Shown here: piece by piece, positions 43,055 to 51,210 of the stretch
Position numbering within the stretch: the first letter of the stretch is position 1
Layout of the letters: every line of letters starts with the position of its first letter
Position numbers and translations under genes: made by a program
Assembly: GCA_012727435.1 (NCBI GenBank)
Contig: JAAYHB010000021.1
Span: 62,001-126,000 of the forward strand
Length of the DNA: 64,000 bases
Reading direction: 5' to 3'
DNA from: Clostridiales bacterium
Lineage (GTDB): Bacteria; Bacillota; Clostridia; Oscillospirales; CAG-272
The notes under the pieces: model-generated
Databases searched by the model: none
Told to the model about the DNA's origin: nothing
Seen by the model: only the letters and a program-made list of their open reading frames with translations

Positions 43055-45460
43055 TTACTTCTGGTCGATGAATTTTTTAATCTCGCCAAGGCCGACCAGT
43101 ATCCCGGATTCGCCGTCTTTATTTACTACCAGGGTAGGCACCTGCTTTATCCCGTATGTCCCGACCAGCGCCGAATTTTTCTTGTCGTCGGCCAGAACCT
43201 CATCATAAGCGACCCCCGCGCGTTCAAGCAGCAGCTTCACCGTCCGGCAGTTAGGGCAGGTGCGGGTGGTGAAAAGCAACAATTTTCCTTCAGACGCGGC
43301 AGGTTTTTTAGTCTGTGCAAAGGCCGTGTCCCTCGGAGCCGAGCGGTAATGCTCCTCGCAGCTTGCGCCAAAATCGCTGTGCCCGTATATCGAATGGTCG
43401 ACATTATATGTTTTGCGGTCTTTGTACTCCTGCGCCTTCCCGTAGTTCCAGTTCTTAATCGGACGGTAGTAGCCGGTAATGCGGCTGTAAACCTCGGTCT
43501 CCTCGTGGCAGTCGGGGCAGTAATGTACCTCTCCCGCCAGATACCCGTGGTTCTTGCAGATTGAATATGTCGGGGTGATGGTATAATAGAGCAGCCGGTA
43601 GTTTTCGGCAATTTTTCTCACCAGATTTGCCGCCGCCCTCCAGTCGGGCAGCCGCTCGCCGATGAAGGCATGGAAGACCGTGCCCGAGGTGTAGAGTGTC
43701 TGAAGCTCGTCCTGTATGTCAAGGGCACAAAACAGATCGTCGGTATACCCGACCGGTAGGTGCGAGCTGTTGGTATAATAGGGGGTTCCGTTCTGATTGG
43801 CGGTGATTATATCCGGGAAGCGCTCCTTGTCGTGCTTTGCGAGCCGGTAGGAGGTCGACTCTGCCGGCGTTGCCTCAAGGTTGTAGAGGTCGCCGTACAT
43901 CTCCTGGTAGTCGGCGATCTTCTCAAGCATATGGTTGAGCACTTCTTTGGTGAACTCCTGGGTTTTGGGGTGGGTCAGGTCGGCGCGCAACCACTTGGCG
44001 TTGAGGCCGGCTTCGTTCATCCCGACAAGCCCTATGGTTGAGAAGTGATTGTCAAAAGTGCCGAGATAGTGCTTTGTGTAGGGATAGAGACCCTGCTCGA
44101 GCAGCCGGGTTATAACCGTCCGCTTTACCTTGAGCGAGCGCGCCGCGATGTCGAGCAGCCGGTCAAGCCGCCTGAAGAAATCCTCTTTGTTCTCGGCAAG
44201 ATAGGCGATTCTCGGCATGTTTATGGTGACGACCCCGATAGACCCGGTGCTCTCGCCCGAGCCGAAGTACCCGCCCGACTTCTTGCGCAGCTCGCGCAGG
44301 TCAAGCCGCAGGCGGCAGCACATCGACCGCACGTCGCCCGGCTTCATGTCCGAGTTGATGTAGTTTGAGAAATAAGGGGTGCCGTATTTGGCGGTCATCT
44401 CAAAGAGCAGTTTGTTGTTCTCGGTCTCCGACCAGTCAAAGTCGCGGGTTATTGAATATGTCGGGATGGGGTACTGGAACCCCCGCCCGTTGGCGTCGCC
44501 CTCGAGCATGATTTCAATAAAGGCGCGGTTTATCATATCCATCTCGCGCTTGCAGTCGCGGTATTTGAAGTCGCGCTCGCGCCCGCCGACAATGCAGTTC
44601 TGGTCGGCAAGGTCATCCGGCACCGTCCAGTCAAGCGTTATGTTGGTAAAGGGCGCCTGCGTACCCCAGCGCGAAGGCGTGTTGACTCCGTAAACGAAGG
44701 ACTGTATGCACTGCTTGACCTCTTTGTATGTGAGGTTGTCCACCTTGACAAAGGGGGCAAGGTAGGTGTCAAAAGAAGAAAAGGCTTGCGCGCCCGCCCA
44801 TTCGTTCTGCATTATGCCGAGGAAGTTGACCATCTGGTTGCAGAGGGTCGAGAGGTGCGCCGCCGGCGAGGAGGAAATCTTGCCGGGGACACCGCCGAGC
44901 CCTTCGGTGATGAGCTGGCGCAGCGACCAGCCGGCGCAGTAGCCGGTAAGGTAAGACAGATCGTGTATGTGGAGGTCGGCGTTCCTGTGGGCATTGCTGA
45001 TCTCGTCGTCATAAATTTCCGAGAGCCAGTAATTCGCGGTGATGGCGCCAGAGTTCGACAAAATAAGCCCGCCCACCGAATAGGTGACTGTCGAATTCTC
45101 CTTCACCCGCCAGTCGGTTTCCTTGAGATAGCTGTCTACTACGTTTTTGTAGTCGAGATAGGTATTCTTCATCTGGCGTAGTTTCTCGCGCTGGCGGCGG
45201 TAGAGGATGTAGGCCTTAGCCACGTCGGCATACCCGGCCTTACTGAGCACCTCCTCGACGCTGTCCTGAATATCCTCGACGGCAATCAGCCCGTCTTTTA
45301 TCTTGGGCTCAAAGTCGGCCGTGACCTTGAGCGCCAGAAAATCTATAATATCGGGATTGTACTGCTTCTGCTTGGCCTCAAATGCCTTTATTATCGCGGC
45401 GCTTATCTTATTGATGTTGAAATCGACGATTTTTCCGTCTCTTTTGATTACCTGATACAT
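43055..45460 (-). CDS. nrdD: Anaerobic ribonucleoside-triphosphate reductase with C-terminal glutaredoxin domain
   Basis: An 801-residue oxygen-sensitive glycyl-radical enzyme making dNTPs from NTPs. An N-terminal ATP-cone (YQVIKRDGKIVDFNINKISAAI, residues 2-23 onward) is followed by the barrel core with RSMCCRLRLDLRELRK. Then come the zinc site CKNHGYLAGEVHYCPDC and the glycyl-radical motif RITGYYRPIKNWNYGKAQE (Gly about 663). The family normally ends about 30 residues later. Here a linker leads to an added ~80-residue domain (about 722-801) with LLLFTTRTCPNCRTVKLLLERAGV, VPTLVV and DGESGILVGL, a glutaredoxin/NrdH-like fold with CPNC. Start 45460 follows GGAGGGAG. Activated by NrdG encoded just upstream. 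Confidence 0.95.
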   Translation of the reverse strand: MYQVIKRDGKIVDFNINKISAAIIKAFEAKQKQYNPDIIDFLALKVTADFEPKIKDGLIAVEDIQDSVEEVLSKAGYADVAKAYILYRRQREKLRQMKNTYLDYKNVVDSYLKETDWRVKENSTVTYSVGGLILSNSGAITANYWLSEIYDDEISNAHRNADLHIHDLSYLTGYCAGWSLRQLITEGLGGVPGKISSSPAAHLSTLCNQMVNFLGIMQNEWAGAQAFSSFDTYLAPFVKVDNLTYKEVKQCIQSFVYGVNTPSRWGTQAPFTNITLDWTVPDDLADQNCIVGGRERDFKYRDCKREMDMINRAFIEIMLEGDANGRGFQYPIPTYSITRDFDWSETENNKLLFEMTAKYGTPYFSNYINSDMKPGDVRSMCCRLRLDLRELRKKSGGYFGSGESTGSIGVVTINMPRIAYLAENKEDFFRRLDRLLDIAARSLKVKRTVITRLLEQGLYPYTKHYLGTFDNHFSTIGLVGMNEAGLNAKWLRADLTHPKTQEFTKEVLNHMLEKIADYQEMYGDLYNLEATPAESTSYRLAKHDKERFPDIITANQNGTPYYTNSSHLPVGYTDDLFCALDIQDELQTLYTSGTVFHAFIGERLPDWRAAANLVRKIAENYRLLYYTITPTYSICKNHGYLAGEVHYCPDCHEETEVYSRITGYYRPIKNWNYGKAQEYKDRKTYNVDHSIYGHSDFGASCEEHYRSAPRDTAFAQTKKPAASEGKLLLFTTRTCPNCRTVKLLLERAGVAYDEVLADDKKNSALVGTYGIKQVPTLVVNKDGESGILVGLGEIKKFIDQK

Positions 45461-45486
45461 TTCTCCCTCCGTTGACATTGCCGGCG

Positions 45487-46191
45487 CTATTGTCCCCTTA
45501 TCTCTGCCCCGGGGATGTAACGCCTCACTATTTCCAAAAATTCTCTCATTTTCTCCCGGCCAAAGCCCTCGAGTCCCGGGGCTACCAGATTTCCCGAATC
45601 GACAAATTCCTGCAGAAAGTAGCGCTTCGCCCCTCTGAGCCACCTGCCGATTTCATGGAAATCCTGCTCCTCGTGAAAGCCCCTGACCACCGTTGTCCTG
45701 AACTCATAGTCAACCCTGCCTGCCTTGCCGCACTCGATCAGCAGCGCGGCGCTCTCCTCAACCGGCCGGGTGTCAAAATCGACCACCCCGACCGTCATCG
45801 CGTACTTTGCGGGCGAGTTTTTGATGTCCATCGCAATGTAATCGACACACCCCTCGTCAATCAGCCCGCGCAGCACCCGGGGCAGGGTTCCGTTGGTGTC
45901 AACCTTGACCAGATAGCCGAGCTTCTTTATCTCCCGGACAAGCCAAGGCAGCTCGGGGTCAAGCGTAGGCTCGCCGCCGGTGATACAGACCCCGTCAAGC
46001 AGCCCCCGGCGCTTTTTAAGATATGCAAAGACCTCTTCGATGTCAATCTGCCCGGCCTTGCCGGGGCAGAGCACCAGCGGGGCGTTATGGCAAAACGGGC
46101 ATCTTAGGTTGCAGCCGGCAAGAAAGACCGTGGCGGCCGTTATCCCGGGATAATCAAGAAGCGTCAGCTTCCGAATTCCGCCGACCACCAT
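45487..46191 (-). CDS. nrdG: Anaerobic ribonucleotide reductase-activating protein
   Basis: The 234-residue radical-SAM enzyme generates the glycyl radical on NrdD. The iron-sulfur motif CxxxCxxC is FLAGCNLRCPFCHNAPLV (about residues 24-41); ICITGGEPTLDPELPWLV (here GVCITGGEP) is the SAM-binding GGE motif. It is of the longer type similar to pyruvate-formate-lyase activases, with YIAMDIKNSPAKY. First gene of the nrdG-nrdD-trxB operon, 26 bp before nrdD. Start 46191 is favoured by GGGAGG 7 bases upstream. Confidence 0.93.
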   Translation of the reverse strand: MVVGGIRKLTLLDYPGITAATVFLAGCNLRCPFCHNAPLVLCPGKAGQIDIEEVFAYLKKRRGLLDGVCITGGEPTLDPELPWLVREIKKLGYLVKVDTNGTLPRVLRGLIDEGCVDYIAMDIKNSPAKYAMTVGVVDFDTRPVEESAALLIECGKAGRVDYEFRTTVVRGFHEEQDFHEIGRWLRGAKRYFLQEFVDSGNLVAPGLEGFGREKMREFLEIVRRYIPGAEIRGQ

Positions 46192-46304
46192 ATTCATCCC
46201 TCCCGCCGCCGGCGGCGGCAAAATACCGATTTCCGTCCCTGCCGGACGGTGCCGGCCCGAAAATTCGAGCTAAAACGACACCGAAGCAAAGGGCGAGCGA
46301 GCAT

Positions 46305-46310
46305 ATTATA
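46305..46310 (-). promoter_or_regulatory. -10 box of the nrdG operon promoter
   Basis: Minus strand TATAAT with no recognisable -35 at 16-18 bp; expected start near 46298. The missing -35 and the palindrome centred about 42 bp upstream fit an activator-dependent (class II) promoter. Confidence 0.55.
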
Positions 46311-46332
46311 TCACTCTTGTTTTTCGGTTTTC

Positions 46333-46347
46333 TGTGACTAAATCACA
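46333..46347. promoter_or_regulatory. Crp/Fnr-type site at about -42 of nrdG
   Basis: TGTGACTAAATCACA is a TGTGA-N5-TCACA palindrome. Its centre (46340) is about 42 bp upstream of the predicted nrdG start point, the class II activator position. Its sequence nearly matches 41801-41815. Confidence 0.55.
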
Positions 46348-46351
46348 TTAA

Positions 46352-46399
46352 TCACAATATATATGGTTTTTTTGTATTCTTCGGCACAATATATAGTTT
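46352..46399. promoter_or_regulatory. Tandem NrdR-box pair
   Basis: TCACAATATATATGGT (46352-46367) and GCACAATATATAGTTT (46384-46399) resemble the NrdR box (acaCwAtATaTwGtgt); the second is the better match. They start 32 bp apart, the three-turn spacing known for NrdR pairs. They lie upstream of nrdG. Confidence 0.65.
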
Positions 46400-46505
46400 C
46401 GGTCCTTCTTTTTTGGTCATTTCCGCCTAAAGGCCCTTGGTGCCGCCGCAAAACACGGCGACACAGAGCGACAAATCCCAAAGCGCCCCGCCCGTCAGAT
46501 ACGTA

Positions 46506-46534
46506 TTGACTTTTATATATAAAAGTGATATTAT
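46506..46534 (+). promoter_or_regulatory. Sigma-A promoter of nadE
   Basis: TTGACT (46506-46511), 17-bp spacer, TATTAT (46529-46534). The leader is about 130 nt. Confidence 0.7.
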
Positions 46535-46669
46535 AGTAAAGTAAAATGCCCTCTTGGACTATTATTTTTGCAATTTCTGCAATTATCCGGACCATTCGGA
46601 TTTGAAAATTCCGAAAAACCGCTTTTAGTCTTTCACAATAAAAGCCGCCGCCGGCGGCAGGGAGTCTGT

Positions 46670-48601
46670 ATGAAAGACATTATCCGCGTCGCGGCCGCAG
46701 TGCCGCGGGTCGTGCCCGGCAATGTTGACTTCAACCTTGCCGAAACAATAAAATATATCCGGGCGGCAAAGGAAAAGCAGGTAAGGCTCCTGGTCTTCCC
46801 CGAGCTGGGGATAACAGGATATACCTGCGGGGATTTGTTTTTTTGCGAAAACCTGCTTTTCGCCGCGCAGGACGCCCTGCTGTCGCTTGAGAAGGAGGCC
46901 GAGGACATAGCCTTTGCGGTGGGCGCGCCGCTGCTCGTCGCCGGCCGGCTCTGCAACTGCGCTTTTTTCTTTGCAGGAGGGCATCTTCTCGGCGTTGTAC
47001 CCAAGCTCTACCTCCCCAATTACCGCGAGTTTTCCGAAAAACGCTGGTTCTGCTCGGGCTTTGATGTTCCCGCCGACAGCGTGGTCATCGGAGGGCGCCG
47101 CTTCCCCTTCGGGCAGGGGCTTGTCTTTGAGGGCGAGGACGGGGTGTCTGTAGGCATTGAAATCTGCGAGGACCTCATGGCCCCCATTCCGCCGAGCTCA
47201 TTTCTGGCACTCGGCGGCGCGAATATAATCCTCAATCTCTCGTCGAGCAGTGAGGCGGCAAAAAAGCACGAGTACCGCCGCTCGCTGGTCGTCGGCCAGT
47301 CGGCCCGCCTGCTTGCGCTTTATATCTATGCCTCCTCGGGCTTCGGGGAGTCGGTTGCCGACTATGTCGCCTCGGGTCACTCGATAATCGCCTCGGGCGG
47401 CATCCGCCTTGCCGAGAACAAAGATTACGTCGACAGCGGCAATATGATATATGCCGACTCCGACCTCGGCTGCAACATGGCCGACCGGCGCAGGTGCTCA
47501 AGCTTCTCTGACGCCGCGCTCTACAATGATGTTTTCAGGAAAATCAGATATATCCGTGAAGCCGGACTCAGGTTTACCTGTGACAACCCGCCTGCCGACG
47601 CGCTGCGGCTCAGCCGCTATCCCTTCGTACCCGAAGACGAGACATCCCTGCGCGAGCGGGTGTCGCAGCTCTTTGAAATGCAGATCGCAGCCCTCTCGCG
47701 GCGGCTTGAGACCACCGGCCTGCGGCCGGTTATCGGGGTCTCTGGCGGGCTGGACTCGACCCTTGCGCTGATGGTCTCAATCGCCGCGGTCGAAAAACTC
47801 GGCCGTCCGGCCTCAAACGTGCTGGGGATAACCCTCCCCTGCTTCGGGACAAGCTCCGCCACCCTCGACAATGCCATAAAGCTGATGGAGGCCCTTGGCG
47901 TCGAAACCCGGACTATCAATATTTCAGAGAGCGTCAGGCAGCACTTCAGGGACATCGGGCACCCCGGCGACGTCTATGATATAGCATACGAGAACGCCCA
48001 GGCACGCGAGCGCACGCAGGTGCTCATGGATATCTGCAATATGACCGGCGGACTTATGGTCGGACCGGGAGATATGTCGGAGCTGGCGCTCGGTTGGTGC
48101 ACCTTTGGCGGCGACCATATGAGCATGTACGCCCCTAATGCTTCGCTGCCCAAAACCTTAATCCGCCAGATGGTAAGATGCCTTGCCGACACCGACCGGT
48201 TCTCGCCGGCGCGCGAGGCGCTCATGCAAGTCGTCGGGCAGCCGATTAGCCCCGAGCTGATCCCGCCGGATGCCGACGGCGACATCTCGCAGAAAACCGA
48301 AGACATCATCGGCCCGTACGAATTGCATGATTTCTTCCTTTATTATCTCATACGATACGGCTTCGGTCCGGCCAAAATTTTTGATCTGGCCTGCCGGGCC
48401 TTCGGCAGTGATTTTTCAAGCCGTAAGATAAAGCACTGGCTCAAAGTGTTCTTCACCCGCTTCTTTGGCTCCCAGTTCAAACGGAGCTGCACGCCCGACA
48501 GCGTGATGATGGGGAGCGTCTTCCTCTCCCCGCGCGGCGGCTGGAACATGCCCTCCGACGCCGACGGCACCCTCTGGCGCCGGGAGATCGAAAGACTGTA
48601 A
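46670..48601 (+). CDS. nadE: Glutamine-dependent NAD+ synthetase
   Basis: The 643-residue enzyme amidates nicotinic acid adenine dinucleotide. The N-terminal nitrilase-type glutaminase domain (1-270) has LLVFPELGITGYTCGDLFF (catalytic Glu), KLYLPNYREFSEKRWF (Lys) and SVGIEICEDLMAPIPP (Cys). The C-terminal synthetase domain has the PP-loop VIGVSGGLDSTLALMVS (about 365-381) and GTSDMSE-like VGPGDMSELALGW, TFGGDHMSMY. This long two-domain form matches bacterial and eukaryotic glutamine-dependent enzymes. Start 46670 follows GGGAG; the open frame extends 34 codons upstream without support. Single gene, divergent from nrdG. Confidence 0.96.
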   Translation: MKDIIRVAAAVPRVVPGNVDFNLAETIKYIRAAKEKQVRLLVFPELGITGYTCGDLFFCENLLFAAQDALLSLEKEAEDIAFAVGAPLLVAGRLCNCAFFFAGGHLLGVVPKLYLPNYREFSEKRWFCSGFDVPADSVVIGGRRFPFGQGLVFEGEDGVSVGIEICEDLMAPIPPSSFLALGGANIILNLSSSSEAAKKHEYRRSLVVGQSARLLALYIYASSGFGESVADYVASGHSIIASGGIRLAENKDYVDSGNMIYADSDLGCNMADRRRCSSFSDAALYNDVFRKIRYIREAGLRFTCDNPPADALRLSRYPFVPEDETSLRERVSQLFEMQIAALSRRLETTGLRPVIGVSGGLDSTLALMVSIAAVEKLGRPASNVLGITLPCFGTSSATLDNAIKLMEALGVETRTINISESVRQHFRDIGHPGDVYDIAYENAQARERTQVLMDICNMTGGLMVGPGDMSELALGWCTFGGDHMSMYAPNASLPKTLIRQMVRCLADTDRFSPAREALMQVVGQPISPELIPPDADGDISQKTEDIIGPYELHDFFLYYLIRYGFGPAKIFDLACRAFGSDFSSRKIKHWLKVFFTRFFGSQFKRSCTPDSVMMGSVFLSPRGGWNMPSDADGTLWRREIERL

Positions 48602-48604
48602 ATT

Positions 48605-48690
48605 ATCGCAGGGCTCCGCCCCTGAAACCCCGCCGGGGGAACTTTTTGAAAAAAGTTCCCCCGGACCCCCTCAAAAACTTTCCTAAAAAA
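48605..48690 (+). repeat. Composite repeat after nadE, variant stem
   Basis: Shortened GC module CAGGGC-TCC-GCCCCTG (48609-48624), linker AAACCCCG, stem CCGGGGGAACTTTTT-GA-complement (48633-48664), tail with CTCAAAAACTTTCC. It begins 4 bp after the nadE stop. Faces an inverted copy at 48767-48845. Confidence 0.8.
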
Positions 48691-48766
48691 TACTTGGCAA
48701 AGCTTTATTTGCAAAGGCTGAACTGAAGTTCTCCGGACGCTGAAGTTCCAATATTGCTGATAAAAG

Positions 48767-48845
48767 GTTGAAAAGTTTTGGGAATTCTTAAATCCTTTTT
48801 TCGAAATGGGTTTTAAGCGGGGGTTCGGGGGCGGAGCCCCCGTAA
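48767..48845 (-). repeat. Composite repeat, inverted copy before iorA
   Basis: On the minus strand: GGGGGC-TCC-GCCCCC (48827-48841), linker GAACCCCCG, an imperfect stem CTTAAAACCCATTTCG with its partner, and tail AATTCCCAAAACTTTTCAACC. Together with the copy at 48605 it forms a large inverted pair filling the nadE-iorA gap; the ~75 bp between them show no gene. Confidence 0.75.
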
Positions 48846-48867
48846 AAATAACACCAAGGAGTTTACC

Positions 48868-50607
48868 GTGAAAAAACTGATGATAGGCAACGAGGCGGTG
48901 GCCCGCGGGCTGTACGAAGCCGGATGCGCGGTTGTATCCTCATATCCCGGGACACCGTCCACCGAGATAACCGAATACACCGCAAAATACGACAAAATAT
49001 ACTGCGAGTGGGCGCCGAACGAGAAGGTGGCGCTTGAGGTCGCCTACGGCGCCTCGCTGTGCGGCCGCCGGGCCGCCTGCGCGATGAAGCACGTGGGACT
49101 GAATGTCGCAGCCGACCCGCTCTTCACCCTCTCATACACCGGAGTCAACGGGGGGCTTGTAATCTGCGTGGCAGGCGACCCGGGAATGCACTCCTCACAA
49201 AACGAGCAGGACTCAAGGCATTACGCGATTGCCGCAAAGGTCCCGATGCTCGAGCCGGCAGACTCTGCCGAGTGCCGCGACTATGCCGCGCTTGCCTTTG
49301 AGCTCTCCGAGAAGTTCGACACGCCGGTGCTGCTCCGCCTCTCTACCCGGGTATCGCACTCCCAGAGCATAGTCGAGCCGGGCGAGCGGCGCGAAATTCC
49401 CCCGCGCGAATACATAAAAAACCCGCAGAAAAACATAATGATGCCAGCCTTTGCAAGACTCCGTCACCCGCTGGTCGAGAAACGGACGGCTCTGCTCACC
49501 GAATATGCCGAAAACTCCCCTTTGAACCGGGTTGAGATAAACGACTCCGAGCTGGGAATAATAACATCGGGCATCTCATACCAGTATGTCAAGGAAATCT
49601 TCGGAGACAGCGCCAGCATACTCAAGCTCGGCATGGTGCACCCCCTCCCCGACCGCCTTATACGCGAATTTGCGTCATCGGTAAAGCGGGTCGTTGTGAT
49701 TGAGGAACTTGACCCGGTGATAGAAAACCACTGCCGGGCTCTGGGAATCAGGGTTGTGGGCAAGCAGTTATTTTCAAGCGTCGGGGAGTTCTCACAGGAC
49801 ACCATAAAAAAAGCCTTCGGAATCGGCAGGGATCCAAACCCCGACTTAAAACTGAACCTGCCGGAGCGCGTGCCGGTGTTATGCCCCGGCTGCCCCCACA
49901 GGGGAATCTTCTACGCTCTCGCCAAAAAAAAGGTGACCGTGCTCGGCGACATAGGTTGCTACACGCTCGGCGCCGGCAAGCCGCTTTGTGCCATTGACTC
50001 GGTGCTCTGCATGGGAGCCTCTGTCTCGGGGCTCCACGGCTTCAACAAGGCCGGCGGCAAAGAGACCGAGGGAAGGACGGTCGCGGTTATCGGCGACTCG
50101 ACCTTCGTGCACTCGGGTATTACCGGGCTGATAAACATCGCATACAATGCAACAAACTCAACGGTAATAATCCTTGACAACTCTATAACCGGAATGACCG
50201 GTCACCAGCATAACCCGCTCTCTGGTTATAACCTTAAGGGCGACCCGGCGACAAAAATCGACCTTGAAGCCCTTTGCCGGGCGATAGGCATCAGGCGGGT
50301 CCGCGTGGTCGACCCCCACGACCTTGAAGCCTGCGACGAGGCGCTGAGGGAGGAACTTGAGGCAGAGGAGCCGTCGGTCATAATCGCCCGCCGCCCCTGC
50401 GCGCTGCTCAAATATGTCAAGGCAAAGCCGCCTTTGAAAATTGATGCCGATGCCTGCCGCGGCTGCCGCGCCTGCATGAGACTTGGTTGCCCTGCCATAA
50501 GCTTTGCTGATAACAAGGCAAAAATTGATACAACGCTTTGTGCCGGCTGCGGGCTGTGCGGCCAGCTCTGCAAATTCGACGCGATAGGAGACGATGAGAC
50601 GACATGA
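48868..50607 (+). CDS. iorA: Indolepyruvate:ferredoxin oxidoreductase, alpha subunit
   Basis: 579 residues. This TPP- and iron-sulfur-dependent enzyme oxidatively decarboxylates aryl-pyruvates from aromatic amino acids to aryl-acetyl-CoA, reducing ferredoxin. The N-terminal pyrimidine-binding half has GNEAVARGLYEAGCAVVSSYPGTPSTEI. The TPP-binding half has PVLCPGCPHRGIFYAL, GDIGCYTLGAGKPL and VIGDSTFVHSGITGLINIAYN. The C-terminal ferredoxin domain has DACRGCRACMRLGCPAI and CAGCGLCGQLCKFDAI for [4Fe-4S] clusters. GTG start at 48868 after AAGGAG. Four-base overlap with iorB. Confidence 0.95.
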   Translation: MKKLMIGNEAVARGLYEAGCAVVSSYPGTPSTEITEYTAKYDKIYCEWAPNEKVALEVAYGASLCGRRAACAMKHVGLNVAADPLFTLSYTGVNGGLVICVAGDPGMHSSQNEQDSRHYAIAAKVPMLEPADSAECRDYAALAFELSEKFDTPVLLRLSTRVSHSQSIVEPGERREIPPREYIKNPQKNIMMPAFARLRHPLVEKRTALLTEYAENSPLNRVEINDSELGIITSGISYQYVKEIFGDSASILKLGMVHPLPDRLIREFASSVKRVVVIEELDPVIENHCRALGIRVVGKQLFSSVGEFSQDTIKKAFGIGRDPNPDLKLNLPERVPVLCPGCPHRGIFYALAKKKVTVLGDIGCYTLGAGKPLCAIDSVLCMGASVSGLHGFNKAGGKETEGRTVAVIGDSTFVHSGITGLINIAYNATNSTVIILDNSITGMTGHQHNPLSGYNLKGDPATKIDLEALCRAIGIRRVRVVDPHDLEACDEALREELEAEEPSVIIARRPCALLKYVKAKPPLKIDADACRGCRACMRLGCPAISFADNKAKIDTTLCAGCGLCGQLCKFDAIGDDETT

Positions 50608-51179
50608 AAACCACAAACATTATGATAGTCGGCGTCGGGGGGCAGGGCTCGCTGCTCGCCAGCAAGCTGCTCGGCCATCTTCTGGTCGGCGAGGGCTATG
50701 ACGTCAAGGTATCGGAGGTCCACGGGATGAGCCAGCGTGGCGGCAGCGTGGTCACATATGTCCGCTTCGGGGACAAGGTATATTCGCCGGTCATCGGGCG
50801 GGGCGAGGCCGATTTCATAGTCTCCTTTGAAAAACTCGAGGCCGCGCGCAGGGCGGGCTGCATTGCAGAGGACGGCATAATAATCACAAACACTCAGGAA
50901 ATCGACCCGATGCCGGTAATCACCGGCGCCGCCGTATACCCGCACGACATACTCGAGCAACTTAAAACCAAAGGGATCGGGGTTGACGCCATCGACGCCC
51001 TGGCGCTTGCAATCGAGGCCGGTTCAAAGAAGGCGGTCAACATCGTGCTCCTCGGCAGGCTTGCAACCTATCTTGACATACCGGCAGAAAAATGGCTCTC
51101 GGCAATCGAGAGCTGCGTCGCACCGAGGTTTGTCGAGCTGAACAAAAAGGCCTTCAGCCTCGGGTATAACTCCAGATAA
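50604..51179 (+). CDS. iorB: Indolepyruvate:ferredoxin oxidoreductase, beta subunit
   Basis: 191 residues, the gamma-type domain of 2-oxoacid:ferredoxin oxidoreductases: IMIVGVGGQGSLLASKLLGHLLV at the N-terminus and SEVHGMSQRGGSVVTYVRFG, the core substrate/CoA-proximal motif. AGSKKAVNIVLLGRLATYLD and a C-terminal VAPRFVELNKKAF complete it. It forms a complex with IorA. Followed 31 bp later by paaK. Confidence 0.95.
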   Translation: MKTTNIMIVGVGGQGSLLASKLLGHLLVGEGYDVKVSEVHGMSQRGGSVVTYVRFGDKVYSPVIGRGEADFIVSFEKLEAARRAGCIAEDGIIITNTQEIDPMPVITGAAVYPHDILEQLKTKGIGVDAIDALALAIEAGSKKAVNIVLLGRLATYLDIPAEKWLSAIESCVAPRFVELNKKAFSLGYNSR

Positions 51180-51210
51180 AAACTCGGACTTGTGAAAGGA
51201 TGCCGAACTC

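Noticed and set aside
43560..43800. TGGTATAAT promoter-like sequences on the plus strand
   Set aside because: They lie inside the nrdD coding region on the opposite strand, with no gene downstream; they are chance matches.
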